A stretch of DNA of 64,000 bases from assembly GCF_000143535.2 (NCBI RefSeq), contig NC_037318.1, positions 1,860,001-1,924,000 on the forward strand, given 5' to 3'. Under the pieces are notes generated by a model. The model saw only the letters and a program-made list of their open reading frames with translations, searched no databases and was not told the origin of the DNA. This DNA is from Botrytis cinerea B05.10. Taxonomy: Eukaryota > Ascomycota > Leotiomycetes > Helotiales > Sclerotiniaceae. Positions 19,095 to 32,192 of the stretch are shown one piece after another (positions within the stretch are counted from its first letter, which is position 1; every line of letters starts with the position of its first letter). Both the position numbers and the translations under genes were made by a program.

Positions 19095-22000
19095 GGGGTG
19101 TTTGTGATCACAAAACTGGTTACCCTCGCTATCATCGATTTCAAAAGGATATCAAGGGGCTCTTGTTTCAAATAAAGAATAACAGCTGGAGATTTGATAC
19201 AACATCTTGATCCCAGCACATCGATCTTACCACAAACCCAGATTTTCTCGGAATCTGGCTGCTATCATCTCTGGTTTCAGATTGCCAAAACTCAACTCGA
19301 CTTATTCAACAACAATCAGCGTCGTCACAAGGCTTTGCACCGCAGTGCAGGATCATTTTTTCCCCAAGTCTTTTCTTTCCTTTTACTTTCTTCTTTAACT
19401 CTTTACTCTCTTCTCTTTTAAATTATACGCATGAAACGAAATACACTAGAAACAAATGGACATGGGTGGGCGTGGCATTGGGAGGCACATTGCGGCTTAC
19501 ATACGGTTTGCTTGCTACAGGCAGAAATGGGCATTTTTGGCGTTAAGGGTTTTACTTGGGTTAAGTACCATTGGGATTGGGATTTGCGATTTGCAATTGA
19601 GGGTTGCTATTTGGGTTGGCATGGATATTGTTGTGTCTGCATCTGCATTTGAGGACGGAAGAAGGGAGGCATTTTCATGATCACGGTGAATGATGGGGTG
19701 GGTGGGCTTTTGATAGGAAGGGCGAGTTACGGGTCGCAGAGGAAAGGGGGATGAAGTACATAAAATGAATAGGGATATATATTTGCAGATTAGGGATAGT
19801 AGATACCTTCTAGCGAGAATGGCGAAGTGAATTGATATTTTATTCAAATACCTAGGTACTTGATGGGAGTTTCATGTGATCGTGATGTGATTTTACATGA
19901 CGTGTGATTTGCTTTGTGTAATGACCGAAAGATTTTCGATTAATGTACTCGTTTATATCCATATTCTTATGATATATACTACAATATCTAGCAATATTAC
20001 TGTTCACTTGTATGAAGAGCCTTTTTTTTTTGTCTCGTCCATTCCTATACATTGTCTTTATATTCATATCCAATTTTTACCATGCTATTTCACCCTATAC
20101 TATCTCGCCCCTCTTCGTTCCATCTCATGTCATCTCCTCTCGTCCCTTCACAACTCTACGAAAGAAAACACCAACCACCACCTTGTATTATTTGCCTTTT
20201 CATTCATCTACATATTATGAAGGAAAACTTATGTCTAGTACTAAACTCATAGCACGGAATCACAAAAGACGACGACACGAATATCTGAACTCTGATGTGC
20301 GTTTGCTAAAATGCGATCCTGATGGTGTATTGGAGAAGGAAATTTCAGTGGGAAGTGGGGGTTTTTATGATGGCGAGGGGGATTGGAAAGACGAGGGGAA
20401 TGTTGGGGAGATGAGTGGGGGTGGATTGCTTAGATGACGATTTCGGGAAACTGGTGCTTGCTGTCTGTCATATGTTCATGCTGACCTTGGTGATTGAATG
20501 GGGTAGATATGTGGATGATTGTGTGAATGTAATGTTGTGACAGTATAGGAGCAAAAGTTGAGGATCGAGATAAAGAAGGAATATCTAACTATATAAAGCA
20601 CCGTTTTGCTTGGTGTTGGAAGATCAAAGTTAGTGTATAATGTGGAGGGCTGGTCAGCCAAGGTTCTTGGAAACAATTGATAAGTTAGCGCTTGATATGG
20701 TATAGGACTTCAAGATTGGGTTACGTGATGTGGTGTCGTTTTTTATAGGAGGAGATTTTTATTAGGGTTGGAAGGTAAAGAGATGTTCCTATCAGCAATG
20801 ATTGGCATTCGGCAAAGTAAAAACGAAATTCGCAGCAAAATGAAGTAAATTAACCACCAAAAAATGACCTAGTAGCATAGAACTCTAGACTTCAAGAATC
20901 ACAATGTAATAACCGAGAGCGTATTGCTCTATATAATTCCGGGCAGCAATGAACAAGCAAGACCTGTAATGGCCAAATCCATCATCACTATGCGGCTTTC
21001 AATGAAAAATAGGATGGGTGGGCGGGACGAAGACTTATATAAAACTCCTGGGTTAAGAAACTAGGGGTGTGGGATTTGGGAAATGTTGAGCTGGGTCAGG
21101 AAAGATGTAGAAATGTGAGCTATGCTTGATTCACTTGACAACATATCATTCTCAAGAAACCTACCTAAGATTCAGAATTTGATGCATTGTCTCTTCCTTC
21201 TCACTTGTTTATTTAAAGCTTTGGGGTGATTATCTTATTACATAATGTCTCTCTCTGATAATACATGGAGAGTTAAATTGGCCAAAAAATTGCATATCGA
21301 TTTATTAGACACGATTGATGGGACAATGTCTTCCTTTCTTTTAGCTGCTGGGTGAAGGAAAAAATTGTTGCTTAAGTAATTGTACGGCTATTAGGATAAA
21401 AATGAGAGTTGATAGGGGTGAAGATATATCTGGAGGTAGATATGTGGGTAAAAACGCGTCGACAACGATTTGGGTGATTAATGACAGTGAGAAGATATCC
21501 GACAAGATCATAAGCCAGGATGAGTATTTGCAAATAGTGGTATAGCTTTATGATATTCTGCACACATCAGAAATTCAACGCCGATACTAGCAGATAAGTT
21601 GGCTCTTGTACTCTGCGGTGGATCTTGCTAGTGTCTAATGGAGGTTCGGGATAGCTGAATTTGCGGGTTTATATAAAATCCGTATCTGTAAGAGAGAATA
21701 GGCTAACCGATTTTCCGGTGTTATGTATTCACCTCTGATTCTCAGAGTCTACCTCTCTCCGATGTCATATGGCAACTTTCTCGCCCACATTCACCTTCAT
21801 CTACGCCGTGCTTTTCTCCTCGCATGTCCTATCATCAAACTAGTTTCTAAACCTTGCCATTTTCGTATAAAAACTTCTACTTCGTCAAGATTAGGGAAGG
21901 TAAGCGGAACGACCAATCCTTTCTCTATCTTTGCACCATATTGTATAGCTTGCTATATAAACATTTTATAAATTGTTTCAGTATTTTGCAAGCATTAAGA

Positions 22001-25000
22001 TTTCACACCAGCATCTTGTTACTAAACATTCCTGTCTGACAAACATTAGCTCTCGTAACGGGAGGGATTGTTGATGTTTAAAGTAGGTGAAACGTAGAAA
22101 TGGCTTGTGTGTGGTCCAACAATTAGGAAAGTGACAACGGATATGACATGGGATGAAATGGGGGTGTATGATTGGTATCGTCAATATTATAGAGAAACCA
22201 TCGATCAGTAATGCAGCGGTAATGGCATGGAAGAGATGATACTACAGTCGCTAGTATCTATATCCTGCAATCATACAACAGTATGAGAGGTATTGAGGTT
22301 TTTCGAAACTGGCCCATTTTCCGCTCGGTGGAACATGCTTCTGCCATTTGAGATTATCCAGAATTGAGAAAACGAAAGTGATGAGACAACACTTTACAGA
22401 CCGTCAAAATCTTTCTCGAGCTTCTTGACCTCAGCTAAGATCTACTCTTCTCCACATCACTTCCCCATCTTTGGTAGATTCGCGCTGTGGAGCATGCAAA
22501 TTCAAACACCTGATGGGACATGTTTTTGAGTGGTTAGGTATGACGATACTTGGAAGAAAAATCTATAAGTTTATTTATATACTTGCGTTGCGTTTTCCAC
22601 ATTTCTAGAGAAGCCTGGATCTTGTTTACTGCGACCCATTTCTCAAATTTTTGAATGGTCTCGTAACCAAAGACAGTACTATAGGAATGTAGATATTTGG
22701 ATCAAGTGATTACGATGAAATATGAACCCGAAAGAAAATAGTGCTCAGGGAAGACCGACAAGATTATTAATTGGAATGGCAGCAGTTGCTGTGTACGCAA
22801 CAACGTCAAGCAATCCGCCAAGTTTCTAACTCTTATGCGGATAACAAACATAAATTTTATGACAGCAAGAAGACAAAACCAGAAGACACTCCAATCTATC
22901 AGATCCCCCGACTACTCAAATATTTCATGATCTTCAATACCCTGCTAAGCTCATCACTCTTGTAGTTTCAAATCATGAATGATTTGATGCCGAATAAAAA
23001 TGATTATCTTGAATTGCCATGGCTTTTAAAATTAGACGGTGCCTAGAAATACCACCTGTTAATATTACTCTTTATACCTCCCGATTCAGAATTAACGCAA
23101 TCTGTTAATTATTAAATACGTGGATTTTCAAGCGGGGTAAGTTGCATGATGCTGTGGTGTATCTTTCTGTTATTCACTACTCGTGTTTAGGGATGCCATA
23201 CATGATATACAGAAACTTTAATGGCGCTGGAACTCAACAGCGTGATATATGAACTATCTTTATCTCCTGCACACGAGATTTTAAACGAGTAGATAGAGAG
23301 GGGAACTTAGTGAATATAAGGTCTACACGTTGTGTCAGCGTAAGGATTTGAGGGCACAAAACTTCAACAACTTTAGACAGCGGTTCTGGCACAAGAAACG
23401 CGATGGATTGAACATTTGAGTGGAACAAGTCAATACTTTCGTCGAATGATTATGTGATGCTGGGTGATAGCGAAACTTTGAATGGTAATATTGTGAAAGA
23501 GATGACAGTGACAGCGATGTTAGCGATGGAGATGTGACGAAACAGAGCGATGAGCCGAAGATTGAAACTCTACTTCGCAAAGGCCCAGCATTTTATGATA
23601 TTCTGTGCATTGGGAATGCATCTCTCATCATAAAGTCCATGGATATTACTTGCGATTATCTGGCTTGGAGAGCATTAAAAGAGTCGGGAGTACCTGGTTT
23701 ATATACTACCCATCAACAAACAAGACATAGAAATAAAGAGAATGGAGTCCCCATTACAGGATTAGAGATTTCATCCCTTCTATTAACTAATAACCACCGA
23801 ATGATGGAATATTCTTAACTCTTCACGGGGCAGACTTTCTCTCTTGCGCTATATAGAGCACAATCTCAGGTTTTACGAAAGGGACAATAAACTGCTGATA
23901 AGACGTTGATACAGAGACACAGGCCTATTTCTAAAACTGGTAAAAGCATCCTGAATCTCGGAGACACCCTCAGTTTGGCCGTGTCTTTTATGATTACAGA
24001 AGTGGAGGTGACTTGTTTTTATCATCGGATTGAGAGCGGGTTGATCACCAAGACGTTTGAACCATTGTGATAACAAAAAATGAGGGCGACAGTGGCACTG
24101 ATGGCAATTGACCAAGCTATGTGAACAAAGAAGAAGATAGATGTATGAAATTAATCTCTTTCGATGTATTCTCTGAGAAGTCTTTGACGAATGTAAGGAT
24201 TTATGGAAACCCAATTTTATTTATTCTCTCTTTCGCAGAGAACAGTTTTCGTCTGCGAAGACTTGAAGCCAGGTTCTATTGGGCTTTGTAATCCTCCTCT
24301 TCGTCTCGAATGGGTATTTCGGGCCGTAAAAATTTGGCAAGCAGGGACAGTGTTCATAGGACAGTGAGACTTCTCTATTCCATTCACCATCAGCTCAGAT
24401 TGAAATACCTGATTCGAAGCGAGTTGGAGAGGGTTGAAAGGTCTTCGGTCTGCTAGTTTGAGAGAATAAGATTATTTGACATGCAAAGAACACTTGCTGG
24501 CATGGACCTGGCATTGTTAATAAATCTCTAATATGGTCTTCCTTCTTGTATACTGGGACACATCGACCAATATCAACCTAGTGAATATAGTATCCGGGAA
24601 AATTCAAGCTAGAAGTTACAATAATGAGAGTAACAACAATTAATGATAACAAAAGTGGAAGAAATTAGACAAAAAATGATGAGATGACAAAAGAGTTCAT
24701 GCCTCTCGCTTCTTAATCTTTGTGCCCGCACTCCGAATCTTGAAATGCGGCTGGGAGACCATGTATGCGCCACATTCAAATCTAAGATCGAATTCAGAGG
24801 TACATGAGTAGACCGAATGTTGGCAGCGAACAGCAATGTGTGCGTTTAGTACCCCGCGCATTGTTTTTGGACTGGAGAATCGGAGCATGAATCCGAAGCT
24901 TCAAATAGGTCAGCTAATGGAAATTATCACAGCATTCACCCAGTAGAATTCAACTCAATCATTTCTTATTGATTTATAAAACTTGATCAGACATTGGATC

Positions 25001-28000
25001 TTCAGAAGCCTAGAATTTCACAACTTGTGAGACTTTTTTGAATGATATATCTTTAACTTTCATGTTTTAAAACACCACTCGAGTATGCCATGTAGAATCA
25101 ATCTCAACAAGCACTTCCCAAAATACGCGTGAGCTATCTACCGCATTGTCAAAAAAAAAATACTTGAAACTCACAGATGATGAAGATTTCTGGGAAGAAA
25201 ATCATACAATTTCAGGCCGCAGTCCCAGGATACAAGCCCAAGGCAAGTGTGAAGAGTTAAATCGGGTAGTGGTCATTATTACTAACAAGGAAACATCCAA
25301 ACTTCCCTCGTGATCCGAGAGGATTGGAGTGAAAGACTGAAGCCTATTGGCCTAAACACGAAGTCCTCTAATCTAGACTAACCTAAACATGTAGATAAAC
25401 CACTAGTTCTTGATACCTAGTGCATAATGTTACACCACGAGTCGAGCAGAGACCTACACCAAGACAAACGTTAATTTATGTTGAGGGGCACAAATGCTTA
25501 ATGATAGTACAAGATTTCTAAAGAACTAGGGGCAGAATTTGAGATTGTGCATATGACACAGAGGCAGCACTTGATGCCGAGAATGACAGTTGGACGAAGT
25601 AAGAGCCTCTTGATGCAATTATAAATATCTATGCGTCTTTGTTGAGGGGGTAAAGGTTGTGGATGACGCGATGACGCGATGAAATTATACGTTCTGAATT
25701 AGTATGGAAGGTAGGATTAAATACAAGAAAGAGGGAAGGTGGTTTGGACTTTGAACTCCGACAAATGACGCGTCACAAGAGGGGGATGAAAGAGATGTGA
25801 ACTTGAGTGTTTTAGATAAGAGGAGGTCTGAAAATCCGATTTGAAAATATTAGGATGGAGATCAAACAGAGTCTCAGATAAAAGCTGTAGGTCTTTGAGG
25901 TCGTCTATTCTGCACATTCAAAGCTTCATGCAGGTAGATCACTAGGAGTATTTGCAGATGAAAATGGTTGCATAAACCAATTCATAGGCCATGACCTCCT
26001 AAAGCTACAAATAGATACAAAAGTATAACCACATCGGAACCACGGATACCAGAAACAGAAACCGTGCCGAAAATTTGATCCGATAACGGTAGAGCAATGT
26101 GCAAAACAGCCCATTCAATTCACCATCTTTTTTACCCTCAATTCTCTACAGTCTCTAATCTTGGAAGATAAAGATATTGACACGTGCGGGTCACACTACA
26201 TGAGCCGTATGCGTGATCTGCTTATCTTTTGTATCATCCACGATTATCAGATGCCTTATTGTAACATAGGACGAAATCCTCGCTGCCTCGATCGGAATCG
26301 ATTGCATCAAGTGCACACATAATACAATGCTGTTGTATTTCAATATCTATAATTGGTGATGATCATCAACTGAATGATTTAAAACGGCTGATAGTATCAT
26401 TACTGTTCGGGATATTGAAAGCCAGTATTTAGATTGAAGAAAAGCTAGAGAAAACAATGCGAGATGTGTAATACAAAGATATGCGGGCAAGGGGGGTTCA
26501 ATCAATACTTAAGTTGGTGGTACATCAAGAGGTTGTATTTTGCCAAGAATCTGTATTGTTTGGCGAATCCGAATTTGAGCGGGGGAGAGGGGTTCCATGT
26601 AAGTATGGGGTGAAATATACGACGATGATGTTCTCGCCAGCCTTCATAACCGTACTGTTATCTGGATTTGATCTGAGAGGATATGATAGATTGATCGGAA
26701 GGTCGGGAGATGGTTGCTATGCATACGTGAAGACCGTCCCGTCTGCAAATACGACAACATGACCGTTGGCTTCCGTGGCGCGGGATAATATTGATGACGG
26801 CGTAGGTAGGATTGTGATTGAGCGGTTGGTAGAGCTGATGTTGTAGCTTATGAAGAAGCTGACGGATGGTTCGAAAATCGATATAGATCTGCAGTAAATA
26901 AAAGGGGGCATATATTCACAAGAGTTAGGTGATATTTCTAAATTTGGGGGGGGGGGGGGGGGTGGATAGGTAAGATAGGCAGGTAGTGTCAGGAAAAGGG
27001 TTATTGGTTGTAGACTTCACAGTGTCACTCCGCATTACTAATCAACAACCAATCGCTAGACAATGTCACATCACTTATTAGCTATGCAACTGTGATCTTT
27101 GCGTTGATCCCAATCTCGTACTCTGTACCAACAGTTAAAAAAAGACTTGTTGGATTCGAGTGAGGATGGAAGGGGAAAGTACCACTGTCGTTCAGATATG
27201 TGGATCATCGAAGTTTCAAGCGCCCACAGTGGAGCTTAGCGGCGTAGATTTACCATGCCATCAGGGGCGGCCTATCGGTAATTGCCTTCTAGAAGTTTCA
27301 AGCTTCCGGTTGGAGAGAATATCTCCGAATTTTACTCGGGTGTAGGATCTGGGATTTGCGAGTAAAGCTAATAACAGTACATGAGAGAGAAGAGAATCCA
27401 TTCCGTCAAAACTACTGAATATCTCGCTTTCGCAAAGGCAATGAACAGATTTTATTCCGTGTGGTGAGGCAAACATTGGACTGTACGATGAAAAGATCCG
27501 GTTCCCCGGATTTACCATTCTGTACATTGAACTGTAAATGGTGTCGCGGGTCCCCGCATTGACACACGAGATCTTTTACCTAATATGATACTTCCGTGCC
27601 ATAGAAGATATCAACGTGAGGCTTTCCAAACGGCAATGCCATGTGTTTGGCGTATCGCTACTCCGCGGGTCAATGGTTTTAAGTTTGGGTATATGATAAA
27701 GTCCTCGCCTGGTCCATCCGTGACCGTTACAAGGGCCATGGCTGTGTCCCCCTTTGCTATGCCAGCGTCAGGCATGAGAGCTGTAACCTGAGATATCATA
27801 GTCACCGTAACATTGAGTTTTGTAAACGTGTCGTTAATTCTGGTAGGAAGGTTGAGCTGGCGATTTCTATGACTCCTTTCGCTCACCTCATCCCGTACCC
27901 GAGATGAGCGGAAGGTAAGGCCCGTTCCGGTTTCTAATGGTTGGATGAGACGTTTGTATGAGTCGACGGAATTTTTCAAGAAGCTGCAAACAAAAATAAA

Positions 28001-28332
28001 AAAGGTATGTCCACCGAACGTGCCATACTTTGCATACCAACGTCTTGTTTGCACAGTGCAATAGAATATTGAAGATGGGTGGTTTGCAAGCAGGCCAAGT
28101 GACTTGGTAAGGCCAGCCAGGCCTGAAAGACTTTACGATATTACTTCCACCCCTTACGGCACATTCCAGTCCTGTCTCTCCCTCCCCATGTTTTCTAAAT
28201 AAATCTGAGAGCATACTCCACATATAAGGCCGAATGCAGTAAGACTTCAATCATACCTTCATATCCCCTTCTTCAAATCTGACAAGTCATAACGTGGGGG
28301 TTTAGGTTGTAATAAATCTGGCAGCAACCGTC
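19095..28332. other. 9.2-kb stretch without a supportable gene
   Basis: From the Mpe1 stop to the small secreted-protein locus I see no gene with a start, coherent codon pattern and introns. Weak coding-like remnants exist. On plus, about 23400-23760 holds an acidic DSDSDVSDGD stretch and a following 60 residues, but with no ATG and one frame jump. On minus, 27611-27900 and 26717-26880 hold beta-strand-like frames (NVTVTMISQVTALM; ANGHVVVFADGTVF). A run of 17 G lies at 26946-26962. 20030-20220 is pyrimidine-rich. A long noncoding transcript or a large regulatory region cannot be excluded. Confidence 0.45.
26946..26962 (+). repeat. Poly-G tract (17 bases)
   Basis: An uninterrupted run of 17 G in an intergenic region. 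A second run of 19 G sits at 43106-43124. Such runs can form G-quadruplex or slip in sequencing, so the exact length is uncertain. Confidence 0.8.
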
Positions 28333-28466
28333 GATGGTACTTCGATATCCAAGACAATCAAAAAAGCTAATGTCTACCTACTCAGATAAGCCGAACCCAA
28401 AATTTGTTCTCGTCAACACAAGATAGAAAGTCAACGAATGAATAACTAAATCAATTCATTTTTAGA

Positions 28467-28895
28467 TTGCCAACATTATCAATCGTAACATTTGGCTTTT
28501 TGTGCAATGTTGCTTTCGCAAGTTCCCAGCGTATGCCTAACGTAAACGCTGACGCCCTCTTACTCTCTGATTCGGTCAACCATCAACCCACACCGCTATT
28601 CGACGAAGATGAGATGAGAAAACTTTCGGAATCGGTAGTGAAGCATATTAATGAGCCATTGATGTTATATGATAGCTGTCCTTGCACCGTACTGTATGAT
28701 TACGCAAATCCCGGTTGGACTTATACACGGAGATACAAATTGTACGAAGCATTTTGCATTACTGCCGATAACACACTTGGCGAGATGAAGGGGGTGGGCG
28801 AGACGGAGACGAAAGTAATCATACGGAGGAAATTCAATCCAACCTGCAACTGCTCGGAATATGATGACTTCATATTAAAACAGACAACATCTTAA
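28467..28895 (+). CDS. Candidate small secreted cysteine-containing protein
   Basis: The frame open to 28895 begins with a signal-peptide-like segment (LPTLSIVTFGFLCNVAFASS) and continues as a mature part of about 120 residues with five cysteines in SCPC, FC and CNC patterns and a Tyr/Trp-rich middle (DYANPGWTYTRRYKLYEAF). No homologue is recognised. The first in-frame codon is TTG, not ATG, and TAA lies 8 codons upstream. CATTTTTAG ending at 28465 looks like a splice acceptor. An upstream exon from ATG at 28334 to 28371 would join in phase but needs a weak GTCTAC donor. The next in-frame ATG (28533) would drop the signal peptide. So the gene has either a first exon I cannot prove or a lost start. 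The architecture resembles fungal effectors; this is inference only. Confidence 0.5.
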   Translation: MPTLSIVTFGFLCNVAFASSQRMPNVNADALLLSDSVNHQPTPLFDEDEMRKLSESVVKHINEPLMLYDSCPCTVLYDYANPGWTYTRRYKLYEAFCITADNTLGEMKGVGETETKVIIRRKFNPTCNCSEYDDFILKQTTS

Positions 28896-30411
28896 CTCTC
28901 GGGGGGGCCGTGATCTGAATACATAATCATCATTTTCTAAAACAATGATATCAAGAGTAAAAAGCAATAAAATCTAAGCCAAGACATGGTACTTACGGGT
29001 TCGATGATCCGGAAGCAACGTTAATGAGTAGGATTAGAAAAAGAAAAAACGATCTAAACTCCACTTTCACACTTGTGCGTCTTCTCCTCAGGGTTTCTTC
29101 CAAAAATATGCCTGTCAACCCCACGAAATTCCATGCCTTCGTACATATGCAAGGATACAAAACTGTTACAGTAGTAAGGCTGGAAACAGCTCAACAACAC
29201 AACATAATCCGATATAGTACATAATCCAAGAAACTGGGGATTATGTTTTAGATTGGATGAGAATCAACGAGATGCAAACACAGCGAATGCAGTAGTATTT
29301 CTAGGGGCTTCCCTGTAAGAGAGTGACAATTCAACAATTTAGGAGTGTCCGGGGCACTCGGGTTCGAAAGGCTATACGCTATGCTAGTAATGCTAGTATG
29401 CTAATAGTATGGTAGTACGCCGGAGATTTGCACTTTTTGTTCTAATTCTTGCTGGTATAGTTGCAATTGTTTTTGCTTTATTGCTTCTACTATTCAATTT
29501 CCTTGGATTTGTTGCAGAAACCCTCGCATCGTAGGATGCCTCAGACCGAACATTGATCAAAGCCAGTAACGCACGCACAGCATCACGACCGAAACGATCC
29601 ATAACCCTGGTTTGCTAAATTCGAACATTCTTAGATGAGACTGGGGTAAATACTAAATTGTGAGGCGGCTTCCCGAAGGGATGATTGTCTTGAATAATTT
29701 TCCTTTTCTTTTTCGGCTTTCCAATTAGCTGTTTCTTTGTCACCATATTTTTTCCCATCTGTGCTATGTATTTGGTAAGGGGGAATCATACCGGATACGA
29801 TATGATTAATTTATCAAGGTTTCGTATGGTACTGTGTAGTAGCAGTGGATGCAAGATAAATTCATTCGTTTGCCCCCCTCTCAGTCGTTTAGTTTTTGTT
29901 TCATTCTTCATTACAATATCATTTTTCTGCAAGACTTGTTGATTATTTCTCTCTCCCATCTCACTCAGCCTCATCATCACTACACTATTTTTGCCTCATA
30001 TCTGCGAGTGCGCCTGAGCAAAGCATCTGTTTCGTTGGAAAAGCGTCAAGTGTATCACCAACTTACCAACAATCAATCCATCCTTCCAGAAGGATCGTAA
30101 GCGCTTATCAACCTTCCCCATTCCCCCTATACAGGACCAACGCTTTCTGGTGCGTAGTAGCTGTCTTTCCCCATTATCTCCAGCCAACCCCAAACTGACC
30201 CCAGACTTACTAGCACACCTAAATTCTGGGGTAGTACCAGAAAATAATACATAAAGGTCCAAGGTCTCTCAACCTCCTCACCACATTCAAGCCGACCCTC
30301 ACATCAACCTTTCGACCTTCACATACATCCGTCGTCTCCATCAGATCTCACCATACACCAATACTTCCTCATTCGAATATCAAGTCAAGTTAATCACTCA
30401 CATCATTAAAC
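28896..30411. other. Intergenic region with pyrimidine-rich leader at its right end
   Basis: No gene supported. 30240-30411 is C/T/A-rich and very poor in G (CTCACATCAACC, CCTTCACATACATCC), the usual look of a fungal 5' leader, and leads into the small gene at 30412. Confidence 0.45.
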
Positions 30412-30654
30412 ATGCCTTCTCAATCATCAACCACTACAATGGCCGTGCCTGTTCCACGTCGCCGTCTATCTCCACTTCTTACCTCTTCCACCTTTGGCGA
30501 AGACGTCAGTTTCTATCTTGACACCGTCAAAGCGAACTCCAAGAATAAGACGCCATACATCTTCCACGAGAGCGAATATGCTCCACCTGCCCCACCTCCA
30601 CCATCCCCAATCAACTTCCCCGCCGAAAGTTGGAGCCCCGCTTGTCGAAGATAG
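30412..30654 (+). CDS. Small proline-rich hypothetical protein
   Basis: A single-exon frame of 80 residues. The start is in a good context (ATTAAACATGCC) behind a long CT-rich leader, which is why I believe it is translated. The product has a Ser/Thr/Arg-rich start, a central segment (FGEDVSFYLDTVKANSKNKTPYIF in two parts) and a proline tail with PPAPPPP. There is no signal peptide, membrane segment or known domain. I do not recognise the family. The length is typical of conserved short fungal proteins of unknown role. Confidence 0.6.
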   Translation: MPSQSSTTTMAVPVPRRRLSPLLTSSTFGEDVSFYLDTVKANSKNKTPYIFHESEYAPPAPPPPSPINFPAESWSPACRR

Positions 30655-32192
30655 ATCCTACTAGCATATTTACATTGGTAGTTTCATTCCAGGGGTGTAC
30701 GTTAGCGCGCATGTAACCATATGAGGATGTAGATACATACATTCAATGCACCATGTTCGTCCGTGGTTACCTACCGCATTTTCATTTCGTCGCGTTTCGA
30801 ATTTCGACTTTAGTTTCATCATACATGGAGCAACAATTTCTTTCGGGTTATTCATGGGTGGAAGGATATCGCAGATGGCAGACAGTTGCCGGTTCATCAA
30901 ATGGAGTTACTTCATTATTCCTACGGCACTCTACACACAATCTCTGTCTCGGCAACAACAGCAGTAGGTGCAGTACCATGAATAGGACACCGCACACGCG
31001 TGCATTGGGATTTTTATCAGGAGTTTTAAAAATGGGAGGTTATTATAATGATTCATTAAATTCATTCTTTGGATACCTGGGCAGGATATGATGTTTTTAG
31101 TTATTAGGCTTTGCTTCTCTGGATTTGCTTTCGTACTCCTGGCATGAGCGTCTGTACATTTGGAGGAGTAAAGGGGTAGCATGGGATAGCATGGGATGGT
31201 ATGGAAAGGAATGGAATGAAATGGTATTTGGATCCATAGTGGGACAGGGCAATGTGTACTCTATAGAGGTTCTTTTTAGGCAGGCCATGAATGAAAGAAT
31301 TATCAAGCACCTCTTTTCCGCTTGACGTGCTGTGAAGGAATGCTCAATCCTGACGAAGAATCTCTAGGCTTTCTCCTTTCTGTTTACCACACCTAGGATG
31401 GGGACCTAGCATAGCTACATAATGGCCCTCATTTACCCCAACCCATCCCGAAAATGTTCCTTTCGACACTACCCCGAGTCTCACCCCACAAACTCACTAT
31501 ATGCAAATCCGGGGAAGTAAGGAATACGAACCATGCATGCGAAGAATCCAAACCTAAATCTAGATTGCAAATCTCATTACGATACTTTTTCTGATAATGG
31601 CTTGATAATGGCTTGATGTTAATATGAAGTAAATATGCACGCTAGCAGCATGAACCGAGAAAAGTTAAATGCAGTACCGAACCGGATACGGCTCGGGAGG
31701 AAACTGAAGAGAATGCGGCTATTTCGGGTTCATAAGCTTTTTGAGAGGGGAAATTGAGATTGTGTTAATCTAATTGTTTGACGCGAATGCGGAAGGTTCC
31801 GTTTTTAGCAAGTTTTTGACTTTGCCATCTTCGAGGACGATCAGACGAAATGGTTATATTTGTTGGAAACACGTGTTGCACGCACTAGTACTAGCTTGGA
31901 GAGCTGGTCCTCACTCAACCTCGTCCACACTAGTACAGGTTATCAGTTACACAATATCTAGGTACTTGGTGTTGACCTCATATCGCGGCTTGCTATACTG
32001 GGCATGTATAACCTGTAGGCCCACCAATCCAGAAGGTGGGGGAGATAGTGATGTGCACGTGATGGTACAAGATGGTACGTGATGGTGGGGGCACGACATG
32101 GGATGGGAGTACAACTTAACAAGCATTTCACTTCTCGGTTTCGTGCTCTCTAGAATTCCAATTGATCTCTATTCAATCGTTGATTTTCAATC
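30655..32192. other. Intergenic region and promoter of the oxidoreductase
   Basis: No supported gene. GATAGCATGGGAT and TGGTATGGAAAGGAATGGAATG repeats near 31180-31220 are short tandem-like tracts. Near 32055-32100 two copies of GTGATGGTACAAGATGGTACGTGATGG-like sequence (with a CACGTG box at 32056) lie about 100 bases before the oxidoreductase start and could be regulatory. Confidence 0.4.

Noticed and set aside
20012..20437. Open plus-strand frame of 141 codons, with an internal ATG at 20231
   Set aside because: The first part is a translation of pyrimidine-rich DNA with no protein character. The ATG-started 68-residue part has no features, intron or leader support.
24697..24888. Minus-strand 63-residue frame ending KIRSAGTKIKKREA
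   Set aside because: Composition is protein-like but it has no supported start, no intron evidence and no family. Too short to accept.
31774..32082. Plus-strand frame before the oxidoreductase
   Set aside because: Sits in the promoter region, has no ATG in good context and no protein features.
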